A stretch of 64,000 bases of DNA from Geothrix limicola (GTDB taxonomy: Bacteria; Acidobacteriota; Holophagae; Holophagales; Holophagaceae). Below, one piece after another: positions 45,374 through 55,227 of the stretch. The position numbers and the translations under genes were made by a program. The notes beneath the pieces were generated by a model. That model saw only the letters and a program-made list of their open reading frames with translations. It searched no databases and was not told the DNA's origin. Where the stretch lies: assembly GCF_030268085.1 (NCBI RefSeq), contig NZ_BSDE01000003.1, forward strand, positions 62,001 through 126,000, given 5' to 3'. Position 1 is the stretch's first letter, and each line of letters begins with the position of its first letter.

Positions 45374-46240
45374 CTAGCGGCGCTTCGCCGGACCGTGCTT
45401 GAGGGCTTCGAAGAGGCGGTCGAGTTCGCCTTCGCTGCCGTAGTGCATCACCAGGGTGCCCGTCTTGCCCTTGGCCTTGATTTCGATCTTCGTGCCCCAG
45501 GACTGGGTGAGTTCTTCCGCCGCGGCCTTGATGAAGAGCTCCTGGGGGTGCTTCTTCTTGCCCTTGGCCTTGGTCTGTTTCTGAAGCTTCTGGATGCGGG
45601 CCTCCAGGGCGCGGACGCTGAGCTGCTGGTCGACCACTTCAAAGGCCAGCTGCTCCTGCAGGCGCGGATCCGGAACGCCGAGCAGCACCTTCGCGTGGCC
45701 CGTGCTGAGCCGGCCGTCGGCCACCTCGGCCTTGAGTTCAGCCGGCAGGCGGAGCAGGCGCAGGGTGTTCGCGACCTGGGGCCGGGACTTGCCCACGCGG
45801 TCCGCCACCTGTTCCTGCGTCAGCCGCAGGTGCTCGCCGAGCTGCCAGTACGCGGTGGCCTCCTCGATGGGGTTCAACTCCTGGCGCTGGATGTTCTCGA
45901 CGAGCGCGATCTCCAGCAGGCGGTCGTCCGGAACCTCCTTGATGACCACGGGCACCATGGCGAGGCCCGCCTTGCGGGCGGCCCGCCAACGGCGCTCGCC
46001 GGCGATGATCTCGAACTGCTCGCCCACCTTGCGCACGACGATGGGCTGAACCATCCCGTGCTGCTTCAGACTTTCGGCCAGCTCCGCCAGCGCCGTCTCG
46101 TCGAAGTGGGTGCGCGGCTGGGCGCGGTTCGGCACGAGACTGCCCAGGGGCAGTTCCCGCTGATTGGCATCTTCAGGAGCCATCTGGCTCATGAGCGAGG
46201 TGAGTCCACGGCCCAGGGCCGGTCGCTTCAACTGGGTCAT
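45374..46240 (-). CDS. parB: chromosome partitioning protein ParB
   Basis: A 288-residue CTP-dependent DNA clamp that loads at parS. The N-terminal domain has GERRWRAARKAG and VENIQRQELNPIEEA; the HTH (about 125-150) has LTQEQVADRVGKSRPQVAN. The Lys-rich C-terminus is the dimerisation domain. Its ATG overlaps the parA stop (TGATG). No good parS was seen in this window. Confidence 0.96.
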   Translation of the reverse strand: MTQLKRPALGRGLTSLMSQMAPEDANQRELPLGSLVPNRAQPRTHFDETALAELAESLKQHGMVQPIVVRKVGEQFEIIAGERRWRAARKAGLAMVPVVIKEVPDDRLLEIALVENIQRQELNPIEEATAYWQLGEHLRLTQEQVADRVGKSRPQVANTLRLLRLPAELKAEVADGRLSTGHAKVLLGVPDPRLQEQLAFEVVDQQLSVRALEARIQKLQKQTKAKGKKKHPQELFIKAAAEELTQSWGTKIEIKAKGKTGTLVMHYGSEGELDRLFEALKHGPAKRR

Positions 46241-47019
46241 CAGGCTTCCCTCTTCGCAAGGATGTCCAGTCCAAGCCACTCCTTCGCAAGGCTGAGGTAG
46301 GCTTGGGCGCCTTTGGAGCGCAGATCGTAGAAGGCCACGGGCTTGCCGTGGCTGGGCGCCTCGGCGAGGCGGATATTGCGCGGGATCATGGTCTGGAAGA
46401 CCTTGCCCGGGAAGGCGTGACGCACTTCGTTGGCCACCGCGGCGCCGAGGTTGGTGCGCTCTTCAGCCATCGTGAGGAGGATGCCGCCAAGCTGCAGGTT
46501 GGGATTCGGACCGGACTGGATGCGGCGCAGTGTCTCCGTCAATTCCGCGAGGCCATCGAGCGCGAAGAACTCGCAGGGCATGGGGACGATCACCTCGTCG
46601 GCGGCCGTGAGCGCGTTCAGTGTGATCATGCCGAGGCTCGGGGGCGGGTCGATGAGGATGTAGTCGAAGCGGTTCATCAGCGGGGCAAGCCCCTGCTTGA
46701 GCACCTGGAGCTGGGGCATCTCGAAGAGTTCGAATTCCAGCTGGGCGAGATCCTTGCCCGCGGGGATCACCTGCATCATCGGCACTTCGGTGCTCAGCAG
46801 CAGCGCCTCCGCCGGCGCGCCCTTCATCAGCGCGTACGAACCCGCGCGATGGTCCGGCTTGGGAAAGCCGAGGCCGGTGGTGCTGTGCCCCTGGGGATCG
46901 AAATCCACGAGCAGGACCATCTTCTCCATCATCGCGAGAGACGCGGCGAGGTTGATCGCCGTGGTCGTCTTGCCCACGCCACCTTTCTGGTTCGCCAATG
47001 CCACCACGCGGGCGCGCAT
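46240..47019 (-). CDS. parA: chromosome partitioning ATPase ParA
   Basis: A 259-residue deviant Walker ATPase. ANQKGGVGKTTTAINLAASL (about residues 8-27) is the P-loop, and LLVDFDPQGH and ILIDPPPSLG are the Walker A' and B motifs. The start at 47019 (GAGGGG upstream) fits the family length, as the longer frame adds unrelated residues. It moves ParB-parS complexes on the nucleoid. Confidence 0.97.
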   Translation of the reverse strand: MRARVVALANQKGGVGKTTTAINLAASLAMMEKMVLLVDFDPQGHSTTGLGFPKPDHRAGSYALMKGAPAEALLLSTEVPMMQVIPAGKDLAQLEFELFEMPQLQVLKQGLAPLMNRFDYILIDPPPSLGMITLNALTAADEVIVPMPCEFFALDGLAELTETLRRIQSGPNPNLQLGGILLTMAEERTNLGAAVANEVRHAFPGKVFQTMIPRNIRLAEAPSHGKPVAFYDLRSKGAQAYLSLAKEWLGLDILAKREA

Positions 47020-47130
47020 CAGGCGCCCCTCTTCGTCACGCAGGTGCTGGCGGAACCAAACATCTCGACATCCCCTCGGGTGTGGAACATGCCAGTCTAG
47101 CAGGTTGGGTTCCACGGCGAAGCGCCGCGT

Positions 47131-47937
47131 TCACCGGCCCCGCAACTCCAGCAGCAGCGAGGGATCGGGATGCACGATTCCGAGACGGCGGACCGGGCCG
47201 GACAGCCAGAGGTCTCGCCATTCACCGTTCGCATCCAAGGCCAGTTCCACCTTCACCGTCTCGCCACCCGCGGTGTGGAGGCGCCAGCTCGAAACACCTT
47301 CCGTGCGCATCAGCCAGGCCGCCGCCACCGCGCTGCCAGTGCCGCAGCAGAGCGTCTCACCTTCCACACCCCGCTCCCAGGAGCGGATGCGCGCTTCGCC
47401 GGGTGCGATCACTTCGATCACGTTCACGTTCGTTCCATCGGGTACCGCCGGGTGATGGCGGAGCGGCGGCGCCAAGGTCGGCAGATCCACTGCGGCCACC
47501 GAAGGCACGCGCAGCACCAGCTGTGGATTGCCGATCCATCCGAAGCCTGCGGGCTCCGCCGTGGCCATGGGGACGTCGCGCAATCCGAACCCCTCACCCT
47601 CGGGCATGCGAATGCCGATGTCCTTCCCATCGCGACGAAGGAGAATCCGCTCTCCGCTGGAGATCACCTCGACAAGGGGCTCCACAGGTGCCCCCGGAAT
47701 CGCGAGCGCCGCCCTTGAACCATTGGAACAAAAGGATTTAGATCCATCTGTATCCCAGTGCTCCAGGATCCAGCGACCCGATTCGGGCCTTTGCATCAAA
47801 AAAAAGCCATCTAAACCAAAACCATGCCCCCGAGGACAGAGCAATTTTGCATAATCCTCGCCAGAGCAACCTTTAGCCTCCTCAGCCCAGAGGTAGCCGA
47901 AGACGTTGCCGGCGGCAGATGCGAGATGGAGTTCCAA
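47131..47937 (-). CDS. dapF: diaminopimelate epimerase
   Basis: A 268-residue PLP-independent racemase that converts LL- to meso-diaminopimelate for lysine and peptidoglycan. The two catalytic Cys are in SFCSNGSRA and ETLCCGTGSA, and GNPQLVL and GEARIRSWERGVEGETLC also match. I propose a TTG start at 47937 with GGGAG upstream, 1 nt after the preceding stop; this gives LHLASAAGN as the family's N-terminal strand. An upstream GTG or ATG would extend into the ftsB-like gene. Confidence 0.92.
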   Translation of the reverse strand: MELHLASAAGNVFGYLWAEEAKGCSGEDYAKLLCPRGHGFGLDGFFLMQRPESGRWILEHWDTDGSKSFCSNGSRAALAIPGAPVEPLVEVISSGERILLRRDGKDIGIRMPEGEGFGLRDVPMATAEPAGFGWIGNPQLVLRVPSVAAVDLPTLAPPLRHHPAVPDGTNVNVIEVIAPGEARIRSWERGVEGETLCCGTGSAVAAAWLMRTEGVSSWRLHTAGGETVKVELALDANGEWRDLWLSGPVRRLGIVHPDPSLLLELRGR

Positions 47938-47938
47938 G

Positions 47939-48244
47939 CTACCGCTCCCGGTTGCTGCGGAAGGTGTAGACCGTCTCGCCCTTGCGCGCATAGCCCTGAC
48001 GTCGCGCCAGGGCTTCCATCAGTTCGGGGTCCTTGGCCGCGAGCCGCTGGACCTCGTCCATCAGCTCGCGGTTACGGCGGTTCAATTCGATCAGGCGCGT
48101 CCGGGCCGTCTGCAGCTCGGCCTCGCGCTTGCGCAGCTCAGGCAGCCCCCCCTGTGAGAAGAGGATGGCCATGAGGGACAGGAACGCCGAGGCTCCCAGC
48201 ACTCCCCACAGGGTGGAGGACTTCAGGAGCCAGTTGGCGTTCAT
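47939..48244 (-). CDS. septum formation initiator (FtsB/DivIC-like)
   Basis: A 101-residue bitopic protein: cytoplasmic tip, one transmembrane helix (about residues 12-29), then a coiled coil (LRKREAELQTARTRLIELNR) and the short RQGYARKGETVYTF end of FtsB/DivIC proteins. It links FtsL and FtsQ-type partners in the divisome. AGGAGG precedes the ATG. Position directly after eno is the same as ftsB in many genomes. Confidence 0.9.
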   Translation of the reverse strand: MNANWLLKSSTLWGVLGASAFLSLMAILFSQGGLPELRKREAELQTARTRLIELNRRNRELMDEVQRLAAKDPELMEALARRQGYARKGETVYTFRSNRER

Positions 48245-48253
48245 GCGGCCCTC

Positions 48254-49579
<1,326 letters not shown>

Positions 49580-49607
49580 TTAGCCAGGTTGTGCAGGCTC
49601 GAAGGGC

Positions 49608-50087
49608 CTACTTCTTGGCGGCCTTCTTCGGCGCGGCCTTCTTCACGACCTTCTTGGCAGCCGGCTTCTTGGCAGCGGCCTTCTTCGGCGCGGCCTTCTT
49701 CACGGCCTTCTTCACGACCTTCTTGGCGGCCGGCTTCTTGGCGGCGGCCTTCTTCGGCGCGGCCTTCTTCACGGCGGCCTTCTTCGGCGCGGCCTTCTTG
49801 GCAGCGGCCTTCTTCGGCGCGGCCTTCTTGGCAGCGGCCTTCTTCGGCGCGGCCTTCTTGGCGGCGGCCTTCTTCGGCGCGGCCTTCTTCACGGCAGCCT
49901 TCTTCACCGCGGCCTTCTTCGGAGCGGCCTTCTTGGCGGCCGGCTTCTTGGCGGCGGCCTTCTTCGGCGCGGCCTTCTTGGCAGCCGGCTTCTTGGCGGC
50001 GGCCTTCTTCTTGGGGGCGGCCTTCTTCGCCGGCTTCTTAGCGGCGACGGGCTCAGTGGTGGCGACCGGGTTGGTCATTTCAGCCAT
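49608..50087 (-). CDS. histone-H1-like DNA-binding protein from internal in-frame start
   Basis: A proposed 159-residue product starting MAEMTNPVATTEPVAAKKPA, from AAAGGAG followed by six bases and ATG. Almost all the rest is Lys, Ala and Pro in PAKKAAPKKA-like units, as in bacterial H1/HctB-like and AlgP-type nucleoid proteins. It would bind DNA by charge. Whether it is made alone, only as the tail of the longer protein, or both, cannot be told from sequence; the ribosome site argues for separate production. Confidence 0.68.
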   Translation of the reverse strand: MAEMTNPVATTEPVAAKKPAKKAAPKKKAAAKKPAAKKAAPKKAAAKKPAAKKAAPKKAAVKKAAVKKAAPKKAAAKKAAPKKAAAKKAAPKKAAAKKAAPKKAAVKKAAPKKAAAKKPAAKKVVKKAVKKAAPKKAAAKKPAAKKVVKKAAPKKAAKK

Positions 50088-51056
50088 GGGTGGCTCCTTT
50101 ACGCCCTTTTGGGCGGGGTTGGAAGGGGTCGTGCGTGAAGATGGCTTGCCTGTAGCAACTTTCGCGCCAGGATGGACCGAACCTTCACGCTGGGTGGATA
50201 TGCGTTCCTTGGCCGCAGAAGCAGCCGTGGGGGCTAGCGCCGCGTCGGCGGCAGAGCCGGTCTTGCCCTTGGGCTTCGCGGCTTTTTTCGGGGGCTCCAC
50301 GCCGGCCAGAATCTGGGCCAGGCGCTTGCCGGGATAGTAATCATCGAGGAGGGCGTCGCCGATCACCAGGCCGTGGACGCCGAGGGCCTCCATCTGCTTG
50401 ATCTGCTCCAACCGGTGGATGCCGCCTTCGACGAGTTTGAGACAGCTCTTGGGGACCTTCTTAACGAGGGCCACGGCCTGATCCCAGGAGGCTTCCCAGG
50501 TATCGAGGTTCCGACCCACGGCGCAGATGATGTCCGCCCCGGCCTCCATCGCCCGCTGCAGCTCCGCTTCCGACGTGACTTCCACGACCACGTCGAGGCC
50601 CTTGCTGGTGGCGAATTTCAGGAGGGCCTGAAGCCGGTCCTGCGTCAGCAGGGCGGGCATCAGGAAGATGGCGTCGGCGCCGAGGATCTTGCTCTCCTCG
50701 ACCTGGTATTCCTCGAAGATGAACTCGCGCCTCACTAACGGGAGCTTCACCTGACTCCGCACTTCGGAGAGGTGCTTGTCCTCGCCGAAATAAAGGAACT
50801 TGTCCGTGGCGATCGACAGGGCGCGGGCGCCGTTTTCGGCCAGGCTTTTGGCATGCGTGGAGGCCTTGTAGGACTCCCGGACCTGCCCACGGCCGGGGTC
50901 GCCCCCGGCAACTTCACCCAAGATCGTGATTCCAGGCTGGCTGAGCTCTTCTTTCAGCGAGTGATGCCCCTTGTAGGCATCTTTTACCGCCACAGGGCCC
51001 CTCTGCTTCTTGATTTCAACATCCAGGGCCTTGAAGATGGCGACTTTCTTTAGCAT
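49608..51056 (-). CDS. TrpC-like barrel fused to histone-H1-like Lys/Ala-rich tail
   Basis: A single 482-residue frame with no stop. Residues about 40-255 form a TrpC (indole-3-glycerol phosphate synthase)-like beta/alpha barrel (LVRREFIFEEYQVEESKILG, DVVVEVTSEAELQRAM, GVHGLVIGDALL). Catalytic positions are altered: the family EIKxxSP reads GEVAGGDP, RKDFI reads RREFI, NNRNL reads VGRNL and SESGI reads VEGGI. Residues 256-323 are a disordered linker, and 340-482 are KKAAPKKAAAKK-type repeats. A strong internal ribosome site and ATG at 50087 would give the tail separately. ATG 51056 has GGAGAG upstream. Enzymatic activity is doubtful. Confidence 0.85.
   Translation of the reverse strand: MLKKVAIFKALDVEIKKQRGPVAVKDAYKGHHSLKEELSQPGITILGEVAGGDPGRGQVRESYKASTHAKSLAENGARALSIATDKFLYFGEDKHLSEVRSQVKLPLVRREFIFEEYQVEESKILGADAIFLMPALLTQDRLQALLKFATSKGLDVVVEVTSEAELQRAMEAGADIICAVGRNLDTWEASWDQAVALVKKVPKSCLKLVEGGIHRLEQIKQMEALGVHGLVIGDALLDDYYPGKRLAQILAGVEPPKKAAKPKGKTGSAADAALAPTAASAAKERISTQREGSVHPGAKVATGKPSSRTTPSNPAQKGVKEPPMAEMTNPVATTEPVAAKKPAKKAAPKKKAAAKKPAAKKAAPKKAAAKKPAAKKAAPKKAAVKKAAVKKAAPKKAAAKKAAPKKAAAKKAAPKKAAAKKAAPKKAAVKKAAPKKAAAKKPAAKKVVKKAVKKAAPKKAAAKKPAAKKVVKKAAPKKAAKK
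49620..50045. repeat. coding tandem repeats in the Lys/Ala-rich tail
   Basis: Plus-strand GGCGGCCTTCTTCGGCGC-type units of about 30 bp recur many times with small changes, giving an internally repetitive stretch that could expand or contract by slippage or recombination. Confidence 0.85.
50088..50100 (-). promoter_or_regulatory. internal ribosome binding site AAAGGAG
   Basis: On the minus strand AAAGGAG ends six bases before the ATG at 50087, one of the best ribosome sites in the window, and lies inside an open reading frame (codons for V-K-E-P-P). Confidence 0.75.
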
Positions 51057-51541
51057 TTCCCACTCTCCAAATCTCAGATACCTCGCTGCTGGCCCTATGG
51101 GGAAGATGATCGGTCGTTTTTCCTCTGATTCAACATGAAACCAGCGATCTGGATGAGGTCAACAGAGAAATCCAAAAAATCTTCATTTTTTTTGACGCTA
51201 CCTGTCCATCATCGCACCATTCGTTTCCGCGTTCACAGACCCGATTTCTGACCTTCAAGCTTCGGAGTTCGCGCTCACGGCTCGATGAGACACGACTCTT
51301 TCAATGAGTTCGCATCGTGCGAAGGCGCTGTACCAGCGCGTTTGCTCAAGTCGATATGTTTTCTCGACACGATCCCATGCGCTTGCGATTCGATTCGGTA
51401 TTCACGTCGAGGCCACCCACTCCCGGTCCCCTTCGTGCCGCTTTCCCGCCCCTGCGCCTGCTAGGCTTCTTCTCGCGCCTTCCGCCCTTGGCGCCGTGCG
51501 AGCGGTACCTCGGAACCCAACCACACCCTCGAGAGGCCCCC
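51057..51541. other. divergent intergenic region, locally AT-rich
   Basis: This 485-bp gap between the TrpC/H1-like gene (minus) and upp (plus) holds both promoters. The part at 51165-51200 is unusually AT-rich and contains a small A/T hairpin (CAAAAAAT, loop CTTC, ATTTTTTTTG). On the minus strand a TTGACC box lies nearby, but no good -10 is at the right distance. No gene is supported here. Confidence 0.55.
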
Positions 51542-52168
51542 ATGACGATCCACGTTGTCGACCATCCACTCGTCCACCACAAGCTCTCCCTCATCCGCGA
51601 CCGCAAGACGCCGGGCATCCTCTTCCGCGCCCTGATCGAAGAGGTCGGCCTGATCCTGGCCGCAGAGGCGACCCGAACACTGCCCACCGAATCCGTCGTG
51701 GTGGAGACGCCCCTCGAGCGTACGGGCTCACTCCGCCTGAAGTCCCTCGATCCAGTGCTGGTGCCTGTTTTGCGGGCCGGCCTCGGCCTCCTTCCGCCCT
51801 TCCTTCAGCTGATGCCCACGGCCAAAGTCGGCCACCTCGGTCTCTACCGCGACCACGATTCCCTCGTGCCGGTGCCCTACTACCGCAACTTCCCGCCCCT
51901 CCTGGAAGCGCGGCCCGTCTTCATCCTGGATCCCATGCTCGCGACCGGGGGGAGCGCCTCCGAAGCCGTGCGCCAGCTCAAGACGGCCGGCGCCGTGAAC
52001 CTCTCCCTCGTCTCGCTGCTGGCCGCGCCGGAAGGCCTCGAGCGGCTGCAGCGCGACCACCCGGATCTCACCATCGTCGTCGGCGCGGTGGACCGGCAGC
52101 TCAACGACAAGGGCTACATCCTCCCCGGTCTCGGCGATGCCGGCGATCGACTCTTCGGAACGGTCTAG
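51542..52168 (+). CDS. upp: uracil phosphoribosyltransferase
   Basis: A 208-residue salvage enzyme joining uracil and PRPP to give UMP. The PRPP loop is FILDPMLATGGSASEAV (about 124-140), and VLRAGLGLLPPFL and GLGDAGDRLFGT are typical UPRTase blocks. GAGAGG precedes the ATG at 51542. Its stop codon shares the palindrome CTAG with the convergent fliS stop. It would act with the uracil permease at 22 kb. Confidence 0.96.
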   Translation: MTIHVVDHPLVHHKLSLIRDRKTPGILFRALIEEVGLILAAEATRTLPTESVVVETPLERTGSLRLKSLDPVLVPVLRAGLGLLPPFLQLMPTAKVGHLGLYRDHDSLVPVPYYRNFPPLLEARPVFILDPMLATGGSASEAVRQLKTAGAVNLSLVSLLAAPEGLERLQRDHPDLTIVVGAVDRQLNDKGYILPGLGDAGDRLFGTV

Positions 52169-52566
52169 AACTCGGGGTTTTCCGACATCCCCTGCCCCTT
52201 GAAGAGCACCTGCTCCCAGGACTTCCTGATTTCGCCCATCTGATCGGCGACCGTCCTCAGACGCTCGACATCGTCCTGCTCGCCGCCGTCCAGAACCTCT
52301 CTCCCCCACCAGTCGTAGATCCGGATGAGGTTGTTCACCAGCGAGCCGCCCAGTTCGCAATTCACGCGCTTGGTCAGTTCCAGGATGATGCTGAGGACGC
52401 GCTTCAGGTAGAAATCCCGGAGCATCGAGTCCCGGGCCTGGATGGCCTCCTCGGCCTTCCCCAGGAAACGCTGGGCCCCCTCCAGCAGCATCACCACCAC
52501 GTGCTCGGGCATCTCGGCCGCATCGGAGGAGGCGATGGAATCCGGTGGTTCGGGCGCAGGAGTCAT
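52165..52566 (-). CDS. fliS: flagellar export chaperone FliS
   Basis: A 133-residue helical protein that keeps flagellin soluble and delivers it to the export gate. VVVMLLEGAQRFLGKAEEAI, then LSIILELTKRVNCELGG and LVNNLIRIYDWWGREVL, match the four-helix FliS core; the usual YEGA reads LEGA. It ends the minus-strand cluster of glycosyltransferases, linking those genes to flagellin modification. The start has only a weak ribosome site. Confidence 0.85.
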   Translation of the reverse strand: MTPAPEPPDSIASSDAAEMPEHVVVMLLEGAQRFLGKAEEAIQARDSMLRDFYLKRVLSIILELTKRVNCELGGSLVNNLIRIYDWWGREVLDGGEQDDVERLRTVADQMGEIRKSWEQVLFKGQGMSENPEF

Positions 52567-52710
52567 GATGTGGCCTCGACTCGGACGTCACCCCGCGCCA
52601 CCGGCATCGGAGCGCTCGCTGCGGAAGGGGTTGGTCGGTGGATCATGTCTGCCGGACTATTCGGCCTGGGTTGCCAACCCTTGAATCCAGGCCGCGATGC
52701 GGAGGTCCCG

Positions 52711-55227
52711 CTACGAGGCTGTCCATTTCCGCCACATGGTCCGGTAGGCGGCTTCCACGGTGCGGGTGTAGCGCCCAGGATGACCCGCCGATGAGGCCAG
52801 GATCCGCGGGCGGATGCCTTCACGGAATCGCGCCAGCGCGCCGAGATCGGCCGCTTTCCGGATGGCCACATCCAGGTAGGCATCCTCATCTCCGGCCACC
52901 CATTCGCCCAGATCCAAACTGTCGAGGATCGCGCCGGAGATCCGACTGACGAACCTGTCGCCCAGCAAGGCGATCACCGGCCCGCCCATCCACAGCGATT
53001 CCCACGTGGTGATCCCGCCGTTCTGCGGGAAGGAGTCGAGCACGATGTCGACTTCGCCGTAGGCTGCGAGGTGACGCTGGTGCGAGGTGAAACCGCGGAA
53101 CTCGAGACGGCCCGGATCGATGCCCTCCCGCTCGAACGAGGCCAGGGTGACGCGCCGGGCCTCGGGCTCATCGAACAGGCCATCCTTCAGCAGCAGGCGG
53201 GATCCGGGGATCGCCGCTAGGATCCGCGCCCAGAGGCGCTCCACCGCCGGCGTGACCTTCGTGTACCGGTTCAAGCTGCCGAAAGTCAGATGGCCTTTGG
53301 TGAGGGCAGGCAGGGGCGCGACGGGCGGCGCGAAGGCCGGCGCCTCAAAAGTGATGAAGCAGGGCAGGTCGTAACAGGCTTCCGCAAAGAGACCACGGAC
53401 CGAGGCCGGAATGCTGACGGGATCCGTGAACTGATAATCCACCATCGGCAGGCCCGTGCCCCCCGCGTGCCCCCAGGCGGTCACCTGGATGGGCGCGGGT
53501 TTGCGAGCGAAGACCAGGAGCCGGTTTCCCTTGGAATGCCCCGACAAATCGATGAGGATGTCGACGCCGTCGGCCTGGATCTGGTCGGCCAGGGCATCAT
53601 CCGAAAGCCCCGCCACCGGCCGCCACACCTCCGCGCAGGCCTTGAAGCGGCCCGTCCAGTCGTCCTCCGCCAGCACGCCCGAATAGCAGATGACCTTGAA
53701 ATCCCCCTGGGCGTGGCGCTGCAGGATGGGCAGGAAGCAGGAGGCGGCGGAGTGGTGCTTGAAGTCCGCGGACACATAGCCCAACACCAGCCGACGCTCC
53801 GGATCCCGGTCCACGCCGGACAGGTCCCGTGGCTGGATCCGTCCTTTCACGTGGGCTTCGAAGAAGTCGCGGCGGGCCTGTTGATGCGCTTCGAAACTCA
53901 CCTCCGGAATGAAATCCAGGAGGAAGATCCGGTTGGAGTGGACCTGGCTGTGGCTGGGATCGATGGCGAGGGCGCGGTCATAACTCTCGACCGCCTCCCG
54001 GTGGCGCCCGAGCATGTGCAGCGCCGTGCCATGGTTCATCAGCAGATTGGCATTCTCGGGGTCCAGGACCAGGGCCCGGTCGAAGGTGGCGAGGGCCTCC
54101 GCGGGGCGCTTCAGATCCAGCAGCGCCGTACCTCGGTTCACGAGTGCGCCCGCATGCTCCGGCCGAAGTGCCAAAGCCTGGTCGCAGGCCTCCAGCGCTT
54201 CGTGGGGACGCTTGAGGGCGAGCAGCGCGTGACCGCGGTTCAACAGCACGTCCGGGTCATCCGGCTGCAGGGCCTGCGCCCGGTCATAGCTGGCCAGCGC
54301 TTCGGCGAGGCGGCCCAGGCTCATCAGCGCATTACCCCGGTTCATGTGGAGGCCCGCGTGATCCAGCCTCAGGGCCAGGGCCCGGTCGTAGCAGGCCATG
54401 GCCTCCAGCGGCCGGCCAAGGGCCAGCTGCGCGGTGCCGCGGTTCATCTCGCCATCCGCATGATCCGGCTCGAGGGCCACCACCTCACCGAAGCTGGCCA
54501 GCGCCTCTTCGTAGCGGCGAAGGCCCATGAGCGCGTTGCCCCGGATCAGCCAGGCTTCGGCGCGCCCCCGGTGGAGGGACAGAACCTGCTCGCACATGTG
54601 GAGGGCTTCGCCCGGACGCTGGGTCAGGGTCAACTCGCGGGCGCGATCCAGAAGGTTCGCCGCCATGGCCGGGTCGAGGGCCAGGGCCCGGTCGAAATCC
54701 GTCCGGGCCTCGTCTTCCCGGTGAAGCTCCTGCAGCACGATGCCGTGGTTCAAGTGGGCTAGGGCATCTCCAGGCACGAGGGCCAGGTAACGGTCCCAGA
54801 GCGCCAGCGCCTCCTCGGTCTGCATCATCACCTGCAGCGAGAAGGCCAGGCGCAGAAGGGTTTCGGGATGGTCCCGCTCCAGCACGAGGGCATAGCGGTA
54901 GTGGGTGATCGCCTCGTGCTGCCGCCCCAGGTGCCACAGGGCGATGCCCAGGTTCAGATGGACCACCGCCGAGCGCGGGCTCAACCTCAGGGCCCGGCTC
55001 AGGACGTCGGCGGCGGCCTGGTGGTCCCCGCACTGATTCCTGAGCACGCCGAGCAGGTGGGTCGCGCTGAAATGGTTGGGTTCCTGTTCAAGGATGCGCA
55101 GGTACAGGCCCTCGGCTTCCGGCATGTCGCCGCGCTCATGGGCGGCCATGGCCCGCTCCAGCAGGGTCAGCGTCTCCTGCGGAAGCTCCCCTGCCCCTTC
55201 GATCGGAGGTTCGGAGGATTCGCTCAC
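52711..55227 (-). CDS. TPR-containing GT41 glycosyltransferase (OGT/SPINDLY-like)
   Basis: An 838-residue protein. An N-terminal array of about 13 TPRs (residues 20-460; AHLNHGIVLQELHREDEA) is followed by a GT41 domain (about 480-830) with LGYVSADFKHHSAASC, DILIDLSGHSKGNRL, LTFGSLNRYTKVTP and the nucleotide-sugar site LDSFPQNGGITTWESLWMG. Such enzymes add a sugar to Ser/Thr of proteins, here probably flagellin, in the cytoplasm. The start is a GTG overlapping the upstream stop (GTGA) behind GGAGCGGG. A paralogue lies directly upstream. Confidence 0.9.
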   Translation of the reverse strand: MSESSEPPIEGAGELPQETLTLLERAMAAHERGDMPEAEGLYLRILEQEPNHFSATHLLGVLRNQCGDHQAAADVLSRALRLSPRSAVVHLNLGIALWHLGRQHEAITHYRYALVLERDHPETLLRLAFSLQVMMQTEEALALWDRYLALVPGDALAHLNHGIVLQELHREDEARTDFDRALALDPAMAANLLDRARELTLTQRPGEALHMCEQVLSLHRGRAEAWLIRGNALMGLRRYEEALASFGEVVALEPDHADGEMNRGTAQLALGRPLEAMACYDRALALRLDHAGLHMNRGNALMSLGRLAEALASYDRAQALQPDDPDVLLNRGHALLALKRPHEALEACDQALALRPEHAGALVNRGTALLDLKRPAEALATFDRALVLDPENANLLMNHGTALHMLGRHREAVESYDRALAIDPSHSQVHSNRIFLLDFIPEVSFEAHQQARRDFFEAHVKGRIQPRDLSGVDRDPERRLVLGYVSADFKHHSAASCFLPILQRHAQGDFKVICYSGVLAEDDWTGRFKACAEVWRPVAGLSDDALADQIQADGVDILIDLSGHSKGNRLLVFARKPAPIQVTAWGHAGGTGLPMVDYQFTDPVSIPASVRGLFAEACYDLPCFITFEAPAFAPPVAPLPALTKGHLTFGSLNRYTKVTPAVERLWARILAAIPGSRLLLKDGLFDEPEARRVTLASFEREGIDPGRLEFRGFTSHQRHLAAYGEVDIVLDSFPQNGGITTWESLWMGGPVIALLGDRFVSRISGAILDSLDLGEWVAGDEDAYLDVAIRKAADLGALARFREGIRPRILASSAGHPGRYTRTVEAAYRTMWRKWTAS

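Noticed and set aside
49608-51056. Fusion of trpC and an H1-like gene by a frameshift error
   Set aside because: The linker is in frame and has protein-like, low-complexity composition, and the internal ribosome site also lies in frame. A sequencing error cannot be excluded without reads, but nothing in the sequence suggests one.
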